DNA of 64,000 nt, from NCBI RefSeq assembly GCF_963678635.1, contig NC_087062.1, positions 40,912,672-40,976,671 of the forward strand, in the 5' to 3' direction. Under the pieces are notes generated by a model. It was given only the letters and a program-made list of their open reading frames with translations. It searched no databases and was not told the origin of the DNA. Positions 34,142-45,545 of this stretch are shown here, one piece after another. This stretch comes from Symsagittifera roscoffensis (taxonomy: Eukaryota > Xenacoelomorpha > Acoela > Convolutidae). A program made the position numbers and the translations under genes. Each line of letters begins with the position of its first letter. Position 1 is the first letter of the stretch.

Positions 34142-35983
34142 ATGCCTAATTTTCTGAAGCCTTTCAAGAACAAGGGCAATGCAAACAGCTCAAACGATGG
34201 ACAAATTCCCACTAACAGGCCGTTCTATTTGTCTCCAGAACATCTATCCTCTCATGTTAGTGCTCTTGAGTCATCAAACTGCACTCGAGTGCAAAATAAC
34301 GCCACTGCCCCTGTGACAAACGAATTACCACTGCTAGATCAATACAGCGATCCTAAAGACTTGATTGATACTTTCAAGAATACTTTTCAAGTTGAACCAT
34401 ACGGAAACGAAGAGGATCAAAACTACATGGTACCTTTCTCAGAGTCACAAGAGCAACAGCAGCAACAGAGCACGACTACTGTTTTGCACGATAAGAGAAA
34501 AGACTCGCTCTCAGAAAGACTTGAAAGTGGCTTTAACGGGGAGGTCTACGAGAATATACCAACTGAGAGTCCAGAACATCGGCAGATCGAAGACATTGAG
34601 GTCAGTCCCTCGCACGTAGAAGACTCGTACTACGAAACCACGTGGGGAAATTACAACAATAATAACAACAATCCGGCGAATGGTTCTGCGGTTCCTGGGA
34701 GAAGTCAGCCTCCAGATTGTTACCAGAACTACAACGCCCAATTCTTAGGCCAACAGAGCAATGATAATTGTATGTACGAGAATGCAAAAGTATTGACCGG
34801 AAATGCAGTATCAGGAAATGACAAGCGTTATGCTAACGACAATGTTTTTATAACCGATGACCCGGGGTCGACCCAAATTCCAGTCAATGATAGCCGCCCA
34901 GACGCGGAGTATGATGTTCCGTGGACCTCAGCTCATGCAGCGGCGCAAGCTGCTGCTAACGCAGCCTCCAATCAACCGCCAATGACTAGCGAACAGGACA
35001 CGGGGAGACGCCCGGTATTGAAATCTTCTAACTCAACCGATGAGTTCAATCCACAACCTCCAGCTAGGAGACGACATAAAAGTGGTGATTTAGGGAATAA
35101 GAACCTGTTCGCTAAAATTACGCCGTCTACTACTGCAGGATATCAAAATAAACAGCCAGCTAATCAGCATCAGCAAGACATTCACCAGACTAAGACCATG
35201 GATTTCAGACCTGAAGACGATTATGACCAGCCTTGGGAACTGACTTCAGGTAAGAGGAATAGTCAAGCTCTGCGAGGGAATGAGTCAGGTTTAGTTTCAT
35301 CTCAAGGCGACATGGGCAAAGCGCAGTTTCAAGACCCCACAAATGACTTGAGGCCAGAGGATGATTACGACCAACCTTGGAACTTGACATCCAAGCAGCC
35401 TTCGAAAGGTTTCGGTGATGCTAGCACTTCGGTGGAGCTATCTTTCAATGCGAATCATCAGAAGCAACAGAGCAGCGTGAATAGTGTTAATACGGTGTCT
35501 ACAAACTCGGTCAATGAGGAGAGGGGATTCGGAAGCCAGCTCTCGGCATCACATGCTATGCACAAAAGTCACCATAGATCGTCGCAAAAAGTTAAGAAAC
35601 AGGTTTCGAGTCCGCAAGGTGCAACTGAGCTGGTAGATGCAAATTTGAGCTTGGAAGAGCAAGTGTGGTACCATGGACAAATATCGCGAGTCGCAGCCGA
35701 AGCTAGACTTAGACCGGCACCAGAGTGTTCGTACCTCGTACGCCGCTCGGAAAGCACTCGACACGACTACTCATTGTCCATCAAAAGTGCCTCAAATATC
35801 ATGCACATGAAGATTCAGTACCAAGAGACAAGCAGAAAATATATTTTGGGCCAGTTCAGCAAGCCCTACAACAGCATCCCAGCGATGATCGCGTATTACT
35901 CCAAGCATACGTTGAACATCAAAGGGGCGGAAAACGTGGTGTTGCTTCGACCGGTTCCAGATACTGCAGACAACATGCTCTAG
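34142..35983 (+). CDS. SHB: SHB-family SH2 adaptor protein
   Basis: A 613-residue cytoplasmic adaptor of the SHB/SHD/SHE/SHF family, which couples tyrosine kinases to downstream signalling. I start it at the ATG at 34142 (MPNFLKPFKNK), 13 bp after a TTTTTCAG acceptor-like site; an in-frame ATG at 34118 lies before that site. The long N-terminal region is low in hydrophobic residues, with a Gln run and an Ala-rich stretch. It holds three YDxPW motifs typical of the family: AEYDVPW (~256), DDYDQPW (~360) and DDYDQPW (~408). The last two are within near-duplicate blocks D(F/L)RPEDDYDQPW. The SH2 domain spans about 509-603: WYHGQISR, YLVRRSES with the phosphotyrosine-binding Arg near 534, HMKI, IPAMIAYY and KGAENVVLLRPV. 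The coding sequence is one uninterrupted exon, only 337 bp after the CNGA stop. Confidence 0.92.
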   Translation: MPNFLKPFKNKGNANSSNDGQIPTNRPFYLSPEHLSSHVSALESSNCTRVQNNATAPVTNELPLLDQYSDPKDLIDTFKNTFQVEPYGNEEDQNYMVPFSESQEQQQQQSTTTVLHDKRKDSLSERLESGFNGEVYENIPTESPEHRQIEDIEVSPSHVEDSYYETTWGNYNNNNNNPANGSAVPGRSQPPDCYQNYNAQFLGQQSNDNCMYENAKVLTGNAVSGNDKRYANDNVFITDDPGSTQIPVNDSRPDAEYDVPWTSAHAAAQAAANAASNQPPMTSEQDTGRRPVLKSSNSTDEFNPQPPARRRHKSGDLGNKNLFAKITPSTTAGYQNKQPANQHQQDIHQTKTMDFRPEDDYDQPWELTSGKRNSQALRGNESGLVSSQGDMGKAQFQDPTNDLRPEDDYDQPWNLTSKQPSKGFGDASTSVELSFNANHQKQQSSVNSVNTVSTNSVNEERGFGSQLSASHAMHKSHHRSSQKVKKQVSSPQGATELVDANLSLEEQVWYHGQISRVAAEARLRPAPECSYLVRRSESTRHDYSLSIKSASNIMHMKIQYQETSRKYILGQFSKPYNSIPAMIAYYSKHTLNIKGAENVVLLRPVPDTADNML

Positions 35984-37871
35984 ACGACGCACTTTGTGAG
36001 CGGAAGAAGATTTCTATCTTTCGGATTTCATAGAAACATAAGCATGATAATTTAAGATAAGTGAGATATTGCATATTTGTAAGAAAAATTTTGATATGGT
36101 TCGTAAATCTATTTTGAAACGTCAGATGATTTGTTAGCATAGCCTAAGAGAATGAAAAAGTTTAATTTATTGTTTACAGCTAAAATTTTCTTCCATTTTG
36201 GGAATTGCACACCATTTTAAAGCACTTAAACTATCCGTTTCTTTCGACTACTATGAATGCCTGAGTTTTTAGCTATAGGAGCAGTCTATACAAATGTGAC
36301 TAAATACGAGACCAGCTTGATTGAACGTCCTTCAAATGAAGTGCAACTGCAAAGTCTATAATCTGTCAACTTCTATTTTGTTGGTATGCGTATCAACATT
36401 GTTTTTTGGCATAACTTGCATTCAGAAACAAAGCTCGAGTTGTTTGCACATAAAACAAAAAGTCATCTGGTACAATTCCCATAGAGAAAAAATTTACGGA
36501 AGAGCAACAAAAACTGGGGGTCATGAATATTGAAGTGACTATTACAATGCGAAATTTAAATGCCGCACTTAATATGTTGAAATTTGTTCATATTTTCGGC
36601 ACTGTTGAACAAAGTTTTCATTTTCGGCACTCTTGAACTAAAAAATTTTTCGGCACTGTTGTACTGTCCCGATAAGCAAGGGTATTGCAATCGGATACTA
36701 GACTTTTTTTGCCCTAAATAACTTTAGGCACATAAAAGTCAAATAGTAAAAATTGCACGGTTGAACGTGGTAACCGCATTAGCTCCATGCAGTTACGACG
36801 TGGTGTTTAGTTGTGTTACGTTAAGAATTGCATATGAGTTTCGTAGGCTTTCAATGTTTTTGGTACATTTTCGGGACTGAGATCGGTCGGCTTCAATTCT
36901 GTCGTCTTATTTTCCTACTGTTTTTTTCGAATAACTTTCTTCGGTATTATATGGGAGAAATTGAATTCTTTCAATCAAATTTTGAAAATTTTAATCAACC
37001 TCTTGAACTGAGAAAAAACGAAAACAATTCCAAAAAAATCAGAAAAAAATGAAAACTTTCTTAAAACCGAAATTTTTTTCCTTTTAAAAGTCAAAGAGGT
37101 TGAAAAAAATTTTCGGTTTTTTGAATGTTTTCATTTTTTTTTTTGATTTTTTTTGGAATTGTTTTCGTTTTTTCTCAGTTCAAGTAACAAAATTGGCTCA
37201 AACACTTGCGGTTTTGGTTGTACGTTCGGCTGAACATATAGCATTCCTTTAGGTACAGATAAAGTAGCTCATTAGTTTTTGCACATTTTTCGCAGTTTTT
37301 TTGAGTTTTTCGATAGTTGATTTTTGAAGTTTTCTTTTTAGTTTCTAGCCCAGTTTTTTTTTTCATTTTGCCGTTTCGTTTGAAGAAAAAAGATTAACCG
37401 AGCCTGAAGATTTTTTTAACTTTTTTAAAATCACTGAACCATTGGTTAATAGTATATCAAGTTCCGAGGAATACCGAGATCTGTCGGCTTCAATTCCGTC
37501 GGCTTATTTTCTAAATAGTTTTATTCGATTAGTTTTTGCTGTTTTTATAACGAATGAAACGAAAGATTTTGCAAGACTGATTCACCCTCTCAAAAATGTT
37601 TTTTAAAAATCAATTTTCGGCTTGTTAGTTAATTTATTGATACTGGTCAAAACATTCAATATTTTGATTGCGTGATTGTATTTTTACTCTTGCGAAGCGA
37701 TTGTATTAATTTGAACCTTCTTTTTTTCCAAAGTAAGTCGCAAGTATTGGTGCCACTTTTGGTGCAGCTTTTTCAAAGCATGTGCTTTGTTATTCGAATA
37801 GCACATTTGATGCCTTTTTATTTCATCAAATGAACCGACAAAAGTGATTTGTTTCAAACAACTTAACAATA

Positions 37872-37990
37872 ATCACGCTTGCGATAAGCAAGCCTTATCA
37901 AATTGGAATTTCGACTTTTTTTCTAGTTAACAACTAGTTTAACAAAATCAGTTGAATGGTTTCTGCAGTAACCAAACGTGCTCAATTTCT
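37872..37990 (+). repeat. S3 palindrome-headed dispersed sequence
   Basis: Headed by CACGCTTGCGATAAGCAAGC, an inverted repeat around GATAA, followed by CTTATCAAATTGGAATTTCG, a T-run, and TTAACAAAATCAGTTGAATG. Better copy at 43075-43160 (ACGCTTGCGATTAGCAAGCG). Others are near 4020, 4510, 7985, 25308, 36670 and 39890; a headless one lies in LARP6 intron 4 (55155-55330). All are on the + strand. Confidence 0.65.
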
Positions 37991-38149
37991 GGTAAGTTCA
38001 AGTTTTACTACTGGCTGATTACTAGTTTCTACTGGGTAGTTTCAGGGGAAAAAATTTTACATAGTATTTTTTTCGGCTCAACTGGTGTCTGCTCAAAGAT
38101 TGTCTGCCTTGTTTACGCTTCGTAAATTCGACTAAAAACTTATCTTCAA

Positions 38150-38900
38150 TTTATGAGATCTGGGGTTCAATCTAAAGAGCATGTTTTAGTTGCTCCTTTA
38201 CTTATGCGACTACGCCCGAATTTTTAATTTAAAAAAAAACAAATTGTGACCCTCGGAACAGTCAAAATTTCAATTTTGTGACAAGTTTTTTAAAATTTTT
38301 CTCGAAAACTACCCGGCTAAACCTAGATTTTTAGGTTCAATCCAAATAGCAGATTGGGTGAATCTCTTCTACATAAGCGGCTGCGCCCAATTTTTTTTAA
38401 AACAAAAAGTTAGTTCTCGGAAATTTCAGCTCTCTGGTTTGTTGACTGTTTTTTGGGCTTTTTCTCGATAACTATCCTCCCAAAACTAATATCATAAATT
38501 AAATGGATGCAACAGGTTGTTGAAAGCTTAATTTTTTTTGATACACTTTCTGCCAAACAAGTGAAAATTTCGAAAATTGGACCGTTTTTTGAAGTTCTTT
38601 TTAAGGCTCGAAAATTACTTGACAAGTCTCAGATTAAGTGTTCAATCGAGAAATCCGGTTTTGGGAATCTTCCCTACTTTACCAGTCACGACCTGCGTTT
38701 TGCAGAAAAAAAGTTACTGATTTTTGAATTTTGACTATTTTATAGAAACTTGTATAGAGAAACAACAAAGATCGTGGGCACTTCAATTTTTGAAATTACG
38801 CATTTCGTTCCCCATCAAAATTATAAAGTCAAATAATTACCTCCAGCCTTAGCTGAGCCCTAGGTGTCCTTCATATAGAGATACGAAAATTTGGTTCACT
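38150..38900 (+). repeat. Family B tandem repeat copy
   Basis: Same ordered landmarks as 26100-26925: CTACCCGGCTAAACCTAG, TAGGTTCAATCCAAATAGCA, AAGCGGCTGCGCCCAATTTT, CGATAACTATCCTCCCAAAA and the tail GAGCCCTAGGTGTCC. Confidence 0.7.
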
Positions 38901-39249
38901 AACTCAATATATCGCAATTTTTTGGAATGCATAATTTATACATAATGTGGCTTTATGCTTTGCAGTTTGTGACACGCAAAGTTAGTCGAATGCCTTCAGT
39001 TTGTTATATCCCAAATTTTTGCTTGCAAATTTGAGTCTATTTGTATTTGGTGCCACTCAAACAACAACGAAAGTACTAAAGCATGCGAGCGCTGGTCAGT
39101 TGTTGGTTGCAATCTCGCTTTGAGCTACTGATTGTTTGTCATTTTTTCCAGATTGTTTGTCATTTTTTGGGAGCGTGTCATGGCTCTGCTTCGCCTCTGT
39201 GTATAATATTGAAGCATTTTATGACGAGAATCTGGCTTGAAATTTTTGA

Positions 39250-39725
39250 GGGGCAGTGAACGTAGTGAATGATTTTATCTAGGTCTTGGTATTTTTTTCA
39301 GGAAAAAAGTTTTGAAATTTTATCAAGCTCAATTTTTCAATTTTGATTTTTCGCGGTTTAACTTTTCATTTCACTTCAATTTCAGCTCATTTCCATTGCT
39401 AAAAGAAAGACAAAAGCCACTATCGAAGAGCAAAGTTGTAACGGTAACAAAAAATTTCTAGTGATCGACTTTTAGTAACGAAAGTGGATTTTAATGTTAA
39501 GATGTACCAGCGGACTTGAAAATTTACTCATGGGTCTAATTTTCTAAAATCACATCCAAAAAGTAACAATCAGAATTTTTCTTGAAGGTGAAAGAGCTTT
39601 AAGGGCATATACTTTTTCTACAAAAGTTGAAGTCTCTTTTAAAAAACAAGTTTTTATTCTGTTTCCTTGCATTCATTAATTACTCTTTTCCAAGTCAGTT
39701 GGCTATATTCTTATGTCAATGAACG
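39250..39725 (+). repeat. R1 dispersed repeat copy
   Basis: GGGCAGTGAACGTAGTGAAT, GAAAGACAAAAGCCACTATC, GAAGAGCAAAGTTGTAACGG, GTGATCGACTTTTAGT and TTTCCAAGTCAGTTGGCTAT follow the R1 order. It begins shortly after a hairpin motif (39181-39202). Confidence 0.7.
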
Positions 39726-40025
39726 AATTGAAGACACTTTTTTCGTTCGTGTTATTTGTTTTGGACAATGCAAAATTTTGTGATTTAGTTTTAACCTCGT
39801 TTGCTTAATGAATGACGTAATACGTTCTCCATTAACAAAAAAGGCATTTGGCCGGAAAAGCAACTTTTGGTTCCGAGTTTTTCCGCTTGCGATTATTAAG
39901 CGTTATCAAATCGGAAAATAGTTTTTTTTTCGGGTTAACAACATGCTTAACAGAATCTTTCGGTTCATAGTGAATTCAAATTACCAAGAGTCTATGGCAG
40001 ACTTAGGCTGGAGGTCTCTGACACA

Positions 40026-40370
40026 CTTAGTCTGGAGGTAAATACGCTTAGGGCGGCAAAGGTGTTGGGTTCGAATCTGACCTGGACTTTTTTTCAAACG
40101 AGAATTATTCCGTTTCAAAAAGATTGTCGGCTTATTTGTCTGCTTACGTTTTGTCGGCTTTGTTACCACGTCTTATAATTTTTTGTGATGTATGCATTTT
40201 TAGTGTAGTTGCTTTTCATGTTTTCATTTACTCCTCCAAGATGTAATTCTACTAACTTTGACTTCGTATATTTTCAATTTTTATACCCCCCTTGTAAATT
40301 TTTTTTCGCTTAATTTTTTTGGCCTTATTCTTTTCGTTTTATATTTTATCGGCTTACTGACCTAATTTGG
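40026..40370 (+). repeat. S2 SINE copy
   Basis: CTTAGTCTGGAGGTAAATAC forms the A-box side and GGTTCGAATCT (40068-40078) is a near-consensus B box. The body has TTGTCGGCTTTGTTACCACG and CTAACTTTGACTTCG. A partial duplicate of the head (CTTAGGCTGGAGGT) lies just before it near 40002. Confidence 0.6.
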
Positions 40371-40643
40371 TGTCGTTCGAGGGAGCCATATTTTGTATGC
40401 TTCCCTCCGGATTGCACAAAACGTTCAAAATCTCAGAGTAAAGTTTATTAGTTCAATTTTTTTCATGGCAACAATTTTTTCCCTCGAATGTTTTTAAATT
40501 TTCATCAAACGCCATCAAATGTGTTTCGGGACGTGTTTTTTGCCAATAGAACATCATTCTAGACAATTTTATTATTTTTTTATTTGTGGTTTTTTATTTA
40601 GTTGCTTCCTTTCCTGTCTGATAGCTTGCAATGCTACTTTATG

Positions 40644-40682
40644 GTATCGCAAGTGATGCGAAGCTCTGCTTCGTCTCTGTGT
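40644..40682 (+). repeat. Dispersed hairpin repeat copy
   Basis: GTATCGCAAGTGAT, then CGAAGC-TCT-GCTTCG, then TCTCTGTGTT. Close to the consensus of the motif first seen at 83-124. Confidence 0.75.
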
Positions 40683-41214
40683 TGAATTTCCATACGGAAT
40701 GGAACATAATCTATTATCCGGTTTTTTATACTTTTGTGCACAGGACTCACTGGACTCGATTCCTGGAAACCTCTATTAGGAACAAAATTATCCAACAGAC
40801 ATATTTTTGTTTATGTTAGCATTTTAAATAACTCACCTATTAGAAATTTGCCTTTTCTTTTGGTAGTGATTTTCTGTCGCCTTTGTTAGCGCTCATTAAA
40901 TGACTTTTTAATGGATGTTTATGAACATGAGGTTTTTGTAGCTGTAGTTTATTCATTTTTTTTTTAAGTTTTTTTTTCGGGTAATTTTTTTAGCTGAATG
41001 TTTTGACTGTGTTTCTGATTAAAAAAAGTTTTGTACTAGTTTTTTTCGGCGTGAAGGGCCTCTGCTGCAGTACTTCCTGCTTTGCTACCGCATGGTAAGT
41101 TTTCTTCAGATGATAATTTCATTTTGTTTTTTCTTAGCATGTTTTTGCTTCAAAACTAGCTTTATTCATTTCGATAGACTAGTTTTTTTTTCAACATTTT
41201 CGAAAGTGGGAGGC

Positions 41215-42480
41215 TGTCAGGGTTGCCCAAGGGGCTGAAAATTGGGCCTCTAAATATGAATAACGAAACTTTTTTTTTAAGGTACGAATGTCTTGTGATT
41301 TTTTTCGGACATTTTCGTAATACTTAGGGTTAAAATTTCCGCAAAAATTGAAGTTTTCAACCCTGCGTTGGGTGATCTCAGGGTTCTATCGTGGGTTGCA
41401 AATTTTGTCCCAAGATATGACTGCTCAAATCATTTTAATTCGCGAGATCTGATGTTTTTTTAATGATTTTTTCAAAAATTTTCTCAGGACTTATTTATAA
41501 AAAGTTGACAAAAATTGAAGTTTTCAACTCCATGATCTGAGATGCTGCCAGTGTTTTTTCAGGCGTTGGAGGTTGTGCCTCCAAATTTGATTGCTCAAGT
41601 CCTTTCATTATCCGATATTTGACGTTTTGATGAAAAAAATATTTTTTAAGAAATTTTATTAGAAATTAACAAAAGTTGAAATTCTCAACCCGGTATTTGG
41701 GTGCTTTCAGGGTACTCTCAGTGGCTCCAAATCTTACCTTAAACTAGACTGCTCAAATGGTTTTAGTTTCCGAGATAAACGTTTTTAAAGATTTTTTTTT
41801 CCAAAATTGTTGAAGTAACTTGGATTAAAAGTTGAACTCTATTGTGTGAGGTGCTCTCAGGTGCTGTAAGTTTTTTATATTCCAAAATGTGACATTTCCA
41901 TGATTTTTTCAGAAATTTTCAAAAATTTTAGATTCAGAAAATTCGGAAAAATTTTAAATTCCCAACCCTGTAGTCAGGTGCTGTCGAGGTACTCTCAGTG
42001 GTTGCAATTTTTGCCTCCAAAGACGACTGCTCAAATGGCGATTGCAAAAAAAACCTTGAATTTTGAATTAGGGAGGAAACATTTCAAATTGCCAACCCTA
42101 CAGTGGGGTGTTCTCGGGGTACTCTCAGAGTTTGCAGATCTTGCCTACAAGTTTGATTGCTCAACTCATATCAGTTTCTGAGATATGCCGTTTTTTTGCT
42201 TTTTCAGATTTTCAAGTTCGAAATACTATGGCGAGGCGCTCTGAAGGTACTCCGGATGTTCGTCTGGGCTCTAATTATGACTGCTCAACGCCTTTTGCTT
42301 TCTTAGATATGATGTTTTCATTTTGTGTTAGTTTTCAAATATTTTTTTTTCACGTGTTAATTTTCAAATAAATATTTTTCAAGTTTTGAAATTGTCGACT
42401 CTTTGTTGGGGTGTTGTCATGCTCCAATCAGCGGATGCATATGTAGACTCTCATCCTAATATTATCGCTCAATTTTTTTT
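41215..42480 (+). repeat. Family A tandem array, about nine monomers
   Basis: Monomer landmarks (GGGTACTCTCAGTGGTTGCA, TATGACTGCTCAAAT, GAGATATG.CGTTTTTT, TCAACCCTG) recur near 41225, 41382, 41545, 41702, 41852, 41973, 42108, 42245 and 42413. Spacings are about 120-165 bp. Same orientation as the array at 745-1330. Confidence 0.75.
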
Positions 42481-43689
42481 CATTGAACCTGCAATCAATT
42501 TAAGAAAAAAATAGTCTGATGTTTTATAATTAATTACGCTGGGTTTTGAATCCCAATTATGAATTTTAATCCCAATTATAATGATTTTGTTTCAATTTTT
42601 TTGAAACATGGAAAGTGCAGTTGTATTCTGTCGGCCATTTTAGAGTTCGTTTACGAAAATCTGAAACCCAGTATCTTAGTAAGTTTGACCATTTTAGTTT
42701 GACCAGTCAGTTTTTTTAATGTTCAAGTTCTGAAATCAAAAGCGTTGTTGGATTCCCTTGCGTTTCTTACGGTTGCATTCATATCGCTATTTTTTTCCAT
42801 ATAGTTTTTGTATAAGCAGCTTTCATATCTATTCTGTTTGATACACTGGAGGTCGTTAAACGCTAGTATGTTAATCGCTAGTATCTTTGATCACCTTGTC
42901 TTATTGACATTTTTTAACTTGTCTGTTGGGTATGGTTATAGCATAGCATAGCAGCTTGTTTTTTAACTGCCGGTTTATTGGTTTCTTGTGTTTGGACGCT
43001 TTAAAACTCCTATACTGAAGGTCCGCGGTTCGAATTCACGAACTGCTCTATTAAAAAAAACTTTTAAAGCATAATACGCTTGCGATTAGCAAGCGTTATC
43101 AAATCGGAGTTTGGACTTTTTTTCGTCTTAACATTTAGTTTAACAAATTCAGTTGAATCACTTCTGATGGTGTCTTTGGGATTATGGAATATGCAAAAAC
43201 ACCTTAGGAAATATATAGCTGACATGCACTATTTCGTGAAAATTTAAATTTAACTAATGGATCGGTTTTAGTTCCTACATGGTAGTTTCAGGGGGACTTG
43301 AAACTTCAAAAGTTTTTTCAAAAGAGTTTTTTTTTAGCTAAATTGGTGTCTGCTAAAAAATGGTCGAAGTTGCTAATTTTAATTTCACATGTCTTGCTTG
43401 CCATGTTTTCCCAAAAGTCCTGTTTGATAAAAACAGTTGATATGAAAATGTATGGGGTTAGATTTTTGATTTTATTCTTTTGAGGCGCTTTCGAATTTTT
43501 TTGCAAAAGTTTATATTTTTTTCTCAAAAACCTTTCTACAAATTTTCAAAAAGGGTTATCAATGGAAAAACTGCTTACACCTTTGTGTGCCTGCATAATC
43601 CCCTGGTCTCGTTTTCCTTTACCCTGTGGGGGAGACTGTTTGACTGATGTTTTTGATTTTTGTTTTCGTTTTCTGACTATTCTACTAAG

Positions 43690-44960
43690 TTTTTCGTTTC
43701 AATGAATAAAGCGAATAAACGCTCCTTCCATAAGCGGCTACGCTCAAACTTTTTTTACAATCAAAATAATGTCCTTCAGAATAGTAAAACTTTAAGTTTT
43801 TGACCGTTTTTCGAATCTTCTTGACCTTTCTCAAAAAGTAAGCTCCCAAACCTGAGGTTGTGTATTCATTAGAGAACACGGCTAGTGAAAAGTTCCCCTG
43901 CAATAGCGGCCACTCACAATTTTTTTTTGCTCAAAATTTATCGTCCTTGGAAAAGTCAATTGTTTTTTGATTTTATGAGCTTTTTTCTTCTAGCATATCT
44001 GAGACTAGGAGTTCATTCAAAAAAAGGTTCGTGGAAAGCTTTTTCGCATACAAGATTACGCCCAATTTTGTGACACAAAAATAAATGGCCCTCGGAAAAG
44101 AGTCTAAGTTTTGATTTTTTGAACGTGTTTTGAAACATTTTGAAATTGTTACTGAACTACCCTGCCAAATCTGGGTCTATGGATTCAATCGAAATTACAG
44201 GTTGGGTGAATTTCTTTTGCCCAAGTGGTTACGCTCAAATTTTTTTTAAAAATTTTCGGAAATGTCAATTTTCGGAAACGTCAACCATCTAATTTGTTGA
44301 CAGTTTTTGCGGTTTTTCTCGATAACTATCCTGTCAAATATGATGTCATAGGTCAAATTAAAACAACAGGTTGTTGGAAGTTTATTTTGTAGTTTGCTAT
44401 GCCCAGTTTTTTCTAGAAAAAATGCCTTCAAGTAAGTGAAAATTTTGAAATTTTGACCTTTTTTTGATCTTTTTCACTCAAAAAATAGCCGTACCAATTA
44501 TCAGGTGAAGTTTTGAAACGAGAAACCCGATTTTTGCAATCTTCTCTACTTTCCCGGCTGGTTTTAGCAGAAAAAAGTTATGGATTTCGGAAAGCCTTCG
44601 AGTAAGTGAGAGCTTTAAAATTTGACGCGTTTTTAGAAACTTTTTAATTTTTCTTAAAAACTACCCTATCAAATTGAGACGAAAATTATAATCGAAACAA
44701 GCGGTTCCGACAATTTTTCCTACCGAAGCGGCGACACTTTTTTGTAAGAGATCTTATGAATTTTGGGAAAATTCCAAAATCTCAAAAATTTCAATCTCAC
44801 TTACTTTAGTTGAGAAACATTAAGGTTTTGGGCGAATTCCATGTTTTGAAATTACGCATTTGGTCCCGCATCAGTATAAGAAATTCAAAAGTTTTCGATT
44901 GCGTATCTCCAGCTTTAGCTGGGCCCTAGATGTCCTTCTCGAAACGTACGAAAATTTTGG
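43690..44960 (+). repeat. Family B tandem array, longest copy
   Basis: About eight degenerate monomers with AAGCGGCTACGCTCAAACTT, AACTACCCTGCCAAATCTGG, TTCAATCGAAATTACAGGTT and GATAACTATCCTGTCAAA, ending in GGGCCCTAGATGTCC. Just after it, near 44985, the hairpin motif is present in a form lacking its palindrome (GTTGTATCGCCTCTTGTGTT). Confidence 0.7.
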
Positions 44961-45319
44961 CTCACCTAGTTTTTTGTGTTGTATCGCCTCTTGTGTTTAC
45001 TCATGTTTTTCTTGCACTAAAAGCTGCTTCAGCCGTTCGGGTTTGCTAATTGCCGCTTTGCTTCTTTGTTTATCTTTAAAAAAACTCAAAAAAAAATATA
45101 AAAACTCGTATTCAGAAATTTTTCAAATCACTATATCTCGCAATTTTTTGAAAATGCATAATTGTAGATGATTTGGCTTTATGCTTTCACATTTGTTACA
45201 TGCAAAGTTAATGTGGATGCCTGCTTGTTATATTCTAATTTATTATATGCAAAGTTGTGTCGTTTTATATTTGGGGCCATTTTTGCTGAATGGCTTTGGC
45301 AATTTGTTAGCATTTGTAG

Positions 45320-45545
45320 CTGTTTTATTTGAGGCTAGTGTTTGCAAATTATCAGGGCACGTAGTAGTGCAGATACGAGGACAGGGTACTATAAATCTTC
45401 TGGTCCTAGGATTGATTCCGCCAAAGCCAAAGTTTTATTTTTCAAGGCTTATTTTTATCTCTTTTCTGATTTCACTTTGTGGAGGTACTTGTCAGTAATT
45501 TTTTTGCTAGAGTTTGCGACGCGCAGCTTTGCCTCCGTGGTAATA
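45320..45545 (+). repeat. S1 SINE-like module, decayed
   Basis: TGAGGCTAGTGTTTGCAAAT, a decayed B box (GGATTGATTCCGCC, about 45409-45422) and the terminal GACGCGCAGCTTTGCCTCCG. Preceded at 45110-45300 by sequence shared with 5050-5200 and 38905-39060 (TATATCTCGCAATTTTTTGA; TGGCTTTATGCTTTC). Confidence 0.55.
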
